A stretch of 64,000 nt of DNA from assembly GCF_000265245.1 (NCBI RefSeq), contig NZ_AJKS02000012.1, forward strand, positions 32,399 through 96,398, read 5' to 3'. Positions 58,479-64,000 of this stretch are shown in pieces. The notes beneath the pieces are model-generated. The model had not been told where the DNA came from. It saw nothing but the letters and a program-made list of their open reading frames with translations, and did no database searches. The translations under genes and the position numbers were made by a program. Within the stretch, counting starts at the first letter, position 1. Every line of letters begins with the position of its first letter. Source of the DNA: Halomonas smyrnensis AAD6 (GTDB lineage Bacteria; Pseudomonadota; Gammaproteobacteria; Pseudomonadales; Halomonadaceae).

Positions 58479-59207
58479 TCAGCCCTCGTCGCCGAGCACC
58501 TCATCGCCGAGATCATCCGGTGCCGTGTGGCGGATGTCGAGGCCCTTGACCAGATAGACCACGTATTCGGCCAGATTGTTGGAGTGGTCGCCGACGCGCT
58601 CCAGGGCGCGCAGGATCCACATGATGCCGAGCACCGGCGAGATCGCCCGGGCGTCCTCCATCATGAAGGTCATCAGCGAGCGCATGGCGCTCTGGTACTC
58701 GCTGTCGACCTGCTCGTCCTCCTGCACCACCTTGAGCGCCAGCTCGGTGTCGAAGCGGGCGAAGGCGGTCAGGGCGTCGCGCATCATCTTGCGCACGTGC
58801 TCGCTGATCACGCGCACCTCGACGAAGCCGCGGGTGCCGCTCTGGTTCTCGACCAGGTCCACGGCGTTGCGGGCGATCTTGCTGGCCTCGTCGCCGATGC
58901 GCTCCAGATCGGAGGCGGCGCGGATCACCGCCAGCACCAGGCGCAGGTCGGAGGCCGCCGGCTGGCGACGGGCCAGGATCTGGGTGCACTCGTCGTCGAT
59001 CTTGATCTGCATGTCGTTGACGGCACGATCGTTGTCGACCACGCGCTCGGCCAGGGCGGAATCGCCGTCGAGCAGGGCGCGGACGGCGTCCTGCACCTGC
59101 TTCTCGACCAGCCCGCCCATGGCCATCAGGTGGGTCTTGAGCTCCTCGAGCTCATGATTGAACTGCCGCGAGATATGCTGGCTGTGGATATCGCTGGTGA
59201 TGTCCAT
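58479..59207 (-). CDS. phoU: Phosphate-specific transport regulator PhoU
   Basis: Links PstB activity to PhoR inhibition. The 242-residue all-helical protein has the two PhoU repeats with E/D-rich metal motifs: HLMAMGGLVEKQVQDAVRAL, LERIGDEASKIARNAV (first repeat) and LERVGDHSNNLAEYVVYLVKG (second repeat). It is the last gene of the pst series, 24 bp after pstB. Confidence 0.97.
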   Translation of the reverse strand: MDITSDIHSQHISRQFNHELEELKTHLMAMGGLVEKQVQDAVRALLDGDSALAERVVDNDRAVNDMQIKIDDECTQILARRQPAASDLRLVLAVIRAASDLERIGDEASKIARNAVDLVENQSGTRGFVEVRVISEHVRKMMRDALTAFARFDTELALKVVQEDEQVDSEYQSAMRSLMTFMMEDARAISPVLGIMWILRALERVGDHSNNLAEYVVYLVKGLDIRHTAPDDLGDEVLGDEG

Positions 59208-59231
59208 GAGACTCTCCTGAGGGCGCCGGCG

Positions 59232-60044
59232 TCAGGCCATGCGTCCGGTAATGTAGTTCTCGGTGCGCGCGAGGCGCGGATTGGTGAACAGGGTATCGGT
59301 GGGGGCGTATTCCACCAGCTCGCCGTCCTGCAGGAAGGCGGTGTAGTCCGACACCCGCGCCGCCTGCTGCATGTTGTGCGTGACCAGCACCAGGGTCAGG
59401 CTCGACTTCAGGTTGCGGATCAGCTCCTCCACCTTGAGCGTCGAGATCGGGTCCAGCGCCGAGGCCGGCTCGTCGAGCAGCAGCACCTCGGGCTCCACCG
59501 CCAGCGTCCGGGCGATCACCAGGCGCTGCTGCTGGCCGCCGGACAGCGCCCAGGCCGAGGCCTGGAGGCGGTCCTTCACCTCTTCCCACAGCGCCGCCGA
59601 GCGCAGCGACCACTCGACGATGTCGTCGATGCGCCGCTTGCGCAGCCCGCCCTGCAGCCGCAGCCCGAAGGCCACGTTGTCGTAGATCGACATCGGGAAG
59701 GGGTTGGGCGCCTGGAACACCATGCCGACCCGACGCCGCAGCTCGGCCACCGCCACCTCGGGCGCGTGGATCTCCTGACCCTCGAGGCGGATCTCGCCCT
59801 CCCGCCGCACGTCCTCGTTGAGATCGTGCAGGCGATTGAGGGCGCGCAGCAGCGTCGACTTGCCGCAGCCCGAGGGCCCGATGAAGGCGGTGACCCGGTT
59901 CCGCGGCACCCGCAGGGTCAGGTCGCGCAGCGCTGACTTGCCGCCATAGCGCAGCCCGAAGCCCGAGACCTCCAGGCAGGAGTCCTCGGGCGCAAAATCG
60001 ACAAAGGCCCCGCGTCGCGGAGCCGGGTCCTGCTTGACCGGCAT
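59232..60044 (-). CDS. pstB: Phosphate ABC transporter ATP-binding protein
   Basis: ATPase of the Pst phosphate importer, 270 residues. Walker [10 protein letters not shown], the Q-loop [19 protein letters not shown], signature LSGGQQQR and Walker [13 protein letters not shown] are intact, with the switch histidine in [14 protein letters not shown]. The start at 60044 ([12 protein letters not shown]) is supported by AAGGGG six bases upstream; an upstream ATG at 60095 would overlap pstA. Confidence 0.96.
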   Translation of the reverse strand: MPVKQDPAPRRGAFVDFAPEDSCLEVSGFGLRYGGKSALRDLTLRVPRNRVTAFIGPSGCGKSTLLRALNRLHDLNEDVRREGEIRLEGQEIHAPEVAVAELRRRVGMVFQAPNPFPMSIYDNVAFGLRLQGGLRKRRIDDIVEWSLRSAALWEEVKDRLQASAWALSGGQQQRLVIARTLAVEPEVLLLDEPASALDPISTLKVEELIRNLKSSLTLVLVTHNMQQAARVSDYTAFLQDGELVEYAPTDTLFTNPRLARTENYITGRMA

Positions 60045-60072
60045 CACATACCCCTTGGCACCATGGTCGCCC

Positions 60073-61635
60073 TCATAATCGCGAGAGGCCACCATGGCGT
60101 GATCTCAGATGATGGCGCAGAAATATTGCAGTCAGGTTAAGCACCAGGATCACCAGCACCAGCAGTAACGCCGTGGCATAGACCAGCGGCATCGCCGCCT
60201 GGACATCGTTGCTGTGAAAGGCGGTGTCGAAGATGTGGTAGCCCAGGTGCATGAACTTGCGCTCGAGATGAAGGAAGGGGAAATCGCCGTCCAGCGGCAC
60301 CTGTGGCGCCAGCTTGGCCACACCGACCAGCATCAGCGGCGCCACCTCCCCGGCGGCCCGCGCCACCGCTAGGATCATCCCGGTGAGCATCGCCGGGGCG
60401 GCCATCGGCAGCACCACCCGGCTCAGCATCTCGAGGCGCGTCGCGCCCAGCGCCAAGGCGCCCTCGCGCTGGCGATCGGGAATCCGCGACAGCCCTTCCT
60501 CGGTGGCCACGATCACCACCGGCAGCGTCAGCAGTGCCAGGGTCAGCGAGGCCCACAGCAGGCCGCCGGTGCCGAAGGTCGGCGACGGCAGCGACTCCTC
60601 GAAGAACCATTGATCGAGACGGCCCCCGAGGCCGTAGACGAACACCCCCAGGCCGAACACGCCGTAGACGATGGAGGGCACGCCGGCCAGGTTGCGCACG
60701 CCGATCCGCACCAGCCGGGTCATCCGGCCCTGGTGGGCCACCTCGTTGAGATAGACCGCCGCCAGCACGCCGAAGGGCGTGACCAGCAGCGACATCAGCA
60801 TCACCATCAGGACGGTACCGAAGATCGCCGGCCAGACCCCGCCCTCGACGTTGCCCGAGCGCGGCCCCTCGGAAAGGAAGCGCCACACGCCGTCGCCCCA
60901 GGCGATCAGCTTGGCCCCGACGCCCATGTCGTTGGGATGCCGGGCCCTGACGATCTCCTCGACGGGCAGGCGGATGCGGCGCCCGTCGGCGCTCTCCATC
61001 ACCACCAGGTCGCCCGCCATCGCCTCGTGCATGGCCCGCATGCGCGCCTCGACCTCCGACAGCGCCCGCGCCGCCTTGGGATCCGCGCCGCGCCCCTCGA
61101 GCTCGCCGGCCAGCGGCAGCAGCACCCGGTCGCGCAGCCGGGCGATCGCCTCGCGCTGACGCTCGTGATCGGCCATCCGCGCCCTGAGGGCCTCCCAGGC
61201 CGCCGCGCCCTCGAGGCGCTCGCCCTCGGCCGGCATCCAGGCCACCAGGCGGCCGATGAAGTCCCCCCAGCGGCGCCGCTCCAGCACCACCAGGTCGGCG
61301 GGATAGGCTTCGGTCGCGATATCGGCCACCGGCACCCAGGTCCAGATATCGCCGTCCAGATCGCGGTTGCCGGTGCGATAGAGCCGCTCCTCGCCTTCGC
61401 TGTCGGGCAGCGGCGTCTGCTTCACCGCCCGACCGGCGAGGGTGCGGCCGTCGCTGAGGGTCAGCTGGGCCACGTCGCTGGGCCAGAAATGGCCCAGCCC
61501 CCGCGCGGCCAGCAGCACCAGCAGCAGGGCCAGCAGCAGCAGCGACAGCGAGATGCTGCCGGCGGCCAGCCAGGCCCAGGGGCCTTCGCCCCGGGGCAGG
61601 CGGGCGCGCCCCGGGCGTCGCCACGTCCAGCTCAT
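60073..61635 (-). CDS. pstA: Phosphate ABC transporter permease PstA (long form)
   Basis: Permease subunit, 520 residues. Helix 1 (about residues 24-46) is followed by a periplasmic insertion of about 220 residues ([18 protein letters not shown]... to [11 protein letters not shown]), then the permease core with [46 protein letters not shown] and the EAA loop [21 protein letters not shown]. The long form is typical of Pseudomonas and relatives. Start at 61635 overlaps the pstC stop by 4 bp. Confidence 0.93.
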   Translation of the reverse strand: MSWTWRRPGRARLPRGEGPWAWLAAGSISLSLLLLALLLVLLAARGLGHFWPSDVAQLTLSDGRTLAGRAVKQTPLPDSEGEERLYRTGNRDLDGDIWTWVPVADIATEAYPADLVVLERRRWGDFIGRLVAWMPAEGERLEGAAAWEALRARMADHERQREAIARLRDRVLLPLAGELEGRGADPKAARALSEVEARMRAMHEAMAGDLVVMESADGRRIRLPVEEIVRARHPNDMGVGAKLIAWGDGVWRFLSEGPRSGNVEGGVWPAIFGTVLMVMLMSLLVTPFGVLAAVYLNEVAHQGRMTRLVRIGVRNLAGVPSIVYGVFGLGVFVYGLGGRLDQWFFEESLPSPTFGTGGLLWASLTLALLTLPVVIVATEEGLSRIPDRQREGALALGATRLEMLSRVVLPMAAPAMLTGMILAVARAAGEVAPLMLVGVAKLAPQVPLDGDFPFLHLERKFMHLGYHIFDTAFHSNDVQAAMPLVYATALLLVLVILVLNLTAIFLRHHLRSRHGGLSRL

Positions 61636-62858
61636 GCCGTGTCTCCCAGACGCCGGTAGCGGCGACGCAGGCGGGTCCGGATCACCTCGGCGAGGGTGTT
61701 GACCAGGAAGGTGAAGAGGAACAGCAGCAGGGCCGCCAGCAGCAACAGGCGATAGTGGCTGCCGCCGGGAGCGGCCTCGGGCAGCTCGATGGCGATGCTG
61801 GCGGCCATGGAGCGCAGGCCGTCCAGCGGATTGAGGTTCATCAGGGCGGTGTTGCCGCTGGCGATCAGCACGATCATGGTCTCGCCCACGGCGCGCCCGG
61901 CGCCGATCATCACCGCCGAGAACACGCCCGGCGCGGCGGCGGGCAGCACCACCCGCCACAGGGTCTGCCAGCGCGTCGCGCCCAGCGCCAGGGCGCCCTC
62001 ACCCAGGCTCTTCGGCACACCGGACAGGGCATCTTCGGCCAGCGCGTAGATGGTCGGCATCACCGCGAAGCCCATCGCCATGCCGACGATGATGGCGTTG
62101 CGACTGGCGTAGTCGAGCCCCAGATGGGCGGCGAGCCAGGTGCGCAGGTCGCCGCCGAACCACCAGCCCTCGAGCCACGGCGCCAGCCAGGCCGCCAGCG
62201 CCCACAGCAGCAGCAGCCAGGGCACCAGCCACAGCGCCGACCAGCCCAGCGGCAGACGCTGGCGCAGCCGCCCGGGCAGCCGGCTCCACAGGGCGCCGCC
62301 CAGCACCACGCCGGGCGGCAGCAGCAGCAGCAGGGTCAGCCCCAGTCCGAGGTGGCGCTCCAGCCAGGGCGCCAGCACCAGGCCGGCGAGGAAGCCGATC
62401 ACCACCCCGGGCAGGGCCTCCATCAGCTCCAGGGTGGGCTTGAGGTGGGCCCGCAGGCGCCGCGACATGAACAGCGCCGAGTGCGCCGCCGCGCCCAGCG
62501 CCAGCGGCACGGCGATCGCGAGCGCCCAGGCCGCGGCCTCCAGCGTGCCCCAGGCCAGCGGCGCCAGGCTGAAGCGCGGCCCGGGATCGCCCTCCGGCAG
62601 CGCGGGCTGCCAGCGGTAGACGGGTTCGTCGAGGCCGGGATAGGGCTGGGGCAGCCACAGCGAGGAGAGGCTCAGCGACGACTCGCCGGACGCATCGGGC
62701 CAGAACAGCGGCAGGACCTCGACCGCCAGGAACACGCCGATCGCCATCACCGCGGCGATCACGCCGATGCCACCGGCGGTGATCAGCGCCGTGGCAAGGC
62801 GATCGCGCCCCTGTCGCAGGCGACGGCGCAGCAGCGGTGAAGAGGAGGAGTCGGGCAT
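61632..62858 (-). CDS. pstC: Phosphate ABC transporter permease PstC (compact form)
   Basis: Partner permease of 408 residues. Helix 1 (about 22-50) ends at EVLPLFWPD, then only about 45 residues lead to FSLAPLAWGTLEAAAWALAIAVPLAL, where long-form PstC proteins of related bacteria, as I recall them, carry several hundred residues of periplasmic domain. The core is complete, with [38 protein letters not shown] (EAA loop) and GAGRAVGETMIVLIASGN. It is therefore a compact PstC paired with a long PstA. Pho boxes precede it. Confidence 0.9.
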   Translation of the reverse strand: MPDSSSSPLLRRRLRQGRDRLATALITAGGIGVIAAVMAIGVFLAVEVLPLFWPDASGESSLSLSSLWLPQPYPGLDEPVYRWQPALPEGDPGPRFSLAPLAWGTLEAAAWALAIAVPLALGAAAHSALFMSRRLRAHLKPTLELMEALPGVVIGFLAGLVLAPWLERHLGLGLTLLLLLPPGVVLGGALWSRLPGRLRQRLPLGWSALWLVPWLLLLWALAAWLAPWLEGWWFGGDLRTWLAAHLGLDYASRNAIIVGMAMGFAVMPTIYALAEDALSGVPKSLGEGALALGATRWQTLWRVVLPAAAPGVFSAVMIGAGRAVGETMIVLIASGNTALMNLNPLDGLRSMAASIAIELPEAAPGGSHYRLLLLAALLLFLFTFLVNTLAEVIRTRLRRRYRRLGDTA

Positions 62859-62895
62859 CGTCAGCGCACGGGCGTCGAGGGGTTAACGGAAGGTT

Positions 62896-62924
62896 ACGAC
62901 ATTCTCATGACAAAGCGGTGACAC
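62896..62924 (-). promoter_or_regulatory. Triple Pho box before pstC
   Basis: On the minus strand GTGTCAC-CGCT-TTGTCAT-GAGA-ATGTCGT gives three 7-mers at exact 11-bp phase. It lies in the 68-bp gap between pstS and pstC, so pstCAB-phoU can be induced by PhoB apart from pstS. Confidence 0.8.
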
Positions 62925-62926
62925 TG

Positions 62927-63871
62927 TCACGCCCCATCGTCGAGCTCCAGTATCCGGCGCTGGCGGGCCAGGGTCGCTGTGGGCAGCGACACGAAGCCGA
63001 GCTCCTCGACGATGGCCTGGCCCTCGGCCGAGAGCACCAGCTCGAGGAAGGTTCGCTCGGCGACGGGCAGCGATGTGCCCGGCGGCTGATTGACGTAGAT
63101 GCGCAGAGCCCGGGCCAGCGGATAATCGTCGCCCCGCACCGAGGGCGGATCGGGCCGGTGGATTCGCCCCTCGGTATCGCGCAGCGGCACCGCCCGCACC
63201 CCGGGCGTCAGGTGATTGAGGCCGGCATAGCCGATGGCCAGCGGATCGCCGGCCACCGCCTCCACCACCGCGGCCGAACCGGGATACTCGTTGACGTCGG
63301 GGCGGAAGCTGCCGCCGCACAGCCCCTCGCGGCGAAAGAGGCCGTGGGTGCCGGACACGGCGTTGCGGCCGTGCATCACGATGGGGCCGGCAGGAGACAC
63401 GAGGCCCAGCGCTTCCCAGCGCTGGATGGCCCGCTCGGCCCCGCAGCGCCGAGTCTCGGAGAAGATCGCATCGAACTCGCGCTGCGACAGGCTCTTCAGC
63501 GGGTTGTGGCGATTCACCACCACCACCAGCGCATCCAGCGCCACCACCACCTCCCGCGGCGGGTAGCCGTGGCGCTCGACGAAGGCCGCGCGCTCCTCGT
63601 CGTCCATCGGCCGCGACATGGGCCCCAGCAGCGTGGTGCCGGCGGTCAGCGCCGGCGGCGCACTGGCCGACCCCGCCGCCTGAAGCTGCACCCTAAGCCC
63701 CGGATAGCGCTGGCTCAGCAGCTCGCCCCAGCGCAGCATCAGCCCCGCCATGGTGTCGGAACCGACGGTATCGAGGGTGCCGACATGGTGATCGGCCGAG
63801 GCCGGCGCGCCCCACAGCCCGGCGACCACCAGCAGCCAGGCCGTCAGGCCGCGTCGTAGGACCGCTATCAT
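62927..63871 (-). CDS. pstS: Phosphate-binding protein PstS
   Basis: Periplasmic phosphate receptor of the Pst importer. The 314-residue protein has a signal peptide (hydrophobic residues 8-25, PASADHHV), and phosphate-binding loops: TVGSDTMAGLMLRW near residue 34, GPMSRPMDDEE, GRNAVSGTHGLFRR and IGYAGL. The ATG at 63871 is chosen because GGAGGAG lies 4-5 bases upstream on the minus strand. It heads the leftward pstS-pstCAB-phoU series. Confidence 0.92.
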   Translation of the reverse strand: MIAVLRRGLTAWLLVVAGLWGAPASADHHVGTLDTVGSDTMAGLMLRWGELLSQRYPGLRVQLQAAGSASAPPALTAGTTLLGPMSRPMDDEERAAFVERHGYPPREVVVALDALVVVVNRHNPLKSLSQREFDAIFSETRRCGAERAIQRWEALGLVSPAGPIVMHGRNAVSGTHGLFRREGLCGGSFRPDVNEYPGSAAVVEAVAGDPLAIGYAGLNHLTPGVRAVPLRDTEGRIHRPDPPSVRGDDYPLARALRIYVNQPPGTSLPVAERTFLELVLSAEGQAIVEELGFVSLPTATLARQRRILELDDGA

Positions 63872-63896
63872 GACTCTCCTCCAGCTCATACGGATC

Positions 63897-63937
63897 GGGC
63901 GCGGCTCTCTCCCCCACAGGGTAGAGCAGCCGCGCCC
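63897..63937. other. Leader hairpin upstream of pstS
   Basis: GGGCGCGGCT (63897-63906) and AGCCGCGCCC (63928-63937) pair perfectly, with an inner CTCT/AGAG extension. It lies about 25 bp before the pstS ribosome site in the minus-strand leader. No clear Pho box was seen between here and the window end. Confidence 0.5.
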
Positions 63938-64000
63938 TCGACGTTTATCATGACTCACCGATCCTTCGGCCTCGCACCGCGATGCGATCCCTTACAACCC

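Overview
The window reads as chromosomal DNA of a halophilic gammaproteobacterium, most likely Halomonas in the broad sense. It is GC-rich and densely coding. It carries an ectoine TRAP uptake operon (teaABCD), which is diagnostic of that group. Much of the right half follows a gene order I know from Pseudomonas: glnK-amtB, cytochrome c5/rep, pyrE-crc-rph-yicC-gmk-rpoZ-spoT-ridA, oxyR-recG-HU-rubB-ubiC-ubiA-phoB-phoR, and pst-phoU. I see no prophage, plasmid backbone, IS transposase or CRISPR array. The accessory signals are small: repeats, hairpins, a likely sRNA and several remodelled proteins.

Layout. 1-6.6 kb: the end of a TRAP binding-protein gene, yqaA, thiD, a tandem Usp protein, a chalcone-isomerase-like protein, dtd and the ABC-F gene yheS. 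6.6-10.8 kb: teaABCD. 10.9-16.1 kb: a periplasmic FKBP isomerase, an AEC transporter, a gene-free stretch with a Fur-type promoter and two terminators (candidate iron-stress sRNA), trmB, thiG, thiS, a DUF423 protein and a thioesterase. 16.2-22.1 kb: glcB, a hydrolase/lipoprotein pair, comM-like yifB and ubiK. 22.3-26.6 kb: nitrogen control (glnK-amtB-glnK with a sigma-54 promoter), then fpr and its divergent LysR regulator. 26.9-33.4 kb: a solitary FtsZ paralogue, two adjacent c-di-GMP enzymes with CBS domains, and a TauE/SafE permease. 33.6-36.1 kb: tRNA-Arg(CCG), a baeRF3-type protein and a dihaem cytochrome c5. 36.2-47.3 kb: rep, trmL, pyrE, crc, rph, yicC, an MFS exporter, gmk-rpoZ-spoT and ridA. 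47.3-53.9 kb: a long imperfect inverted repeat, thpR, yeeZ-like, oxyR-recG, a terminator-bearing repeat with two microsatellites, an SCP2-like protein, HU and a rubredoxin reductase lacking its NADH domain. 54-64 kb: ubiCA, phoBR, cysZ, then phoU-pstB-pstA-pstC-pstS reading leftward with Pho boxes.

Themes. Several genes serve nutrient and stress sensing: osmolyte uptake, nitrogen (PII/AmtB), phosphate (PhoBR/Pst), carbon (Crc), stringent response (SpoT), peroxide (OxyR), c-di-GMP and possibly iron (the sRNA). The observations most worth follow-up are the Fur-promoter sRNA, the dispersed (GCAAGCT)n-terminator-(14-mer)n repeat found at two loci, the second FtsZ, and two proteins (RubB-like and PstC) that have each lost a whole domain without frame disruption.

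All family assignments are from reading the sequence and remembered family features; no database search was run.
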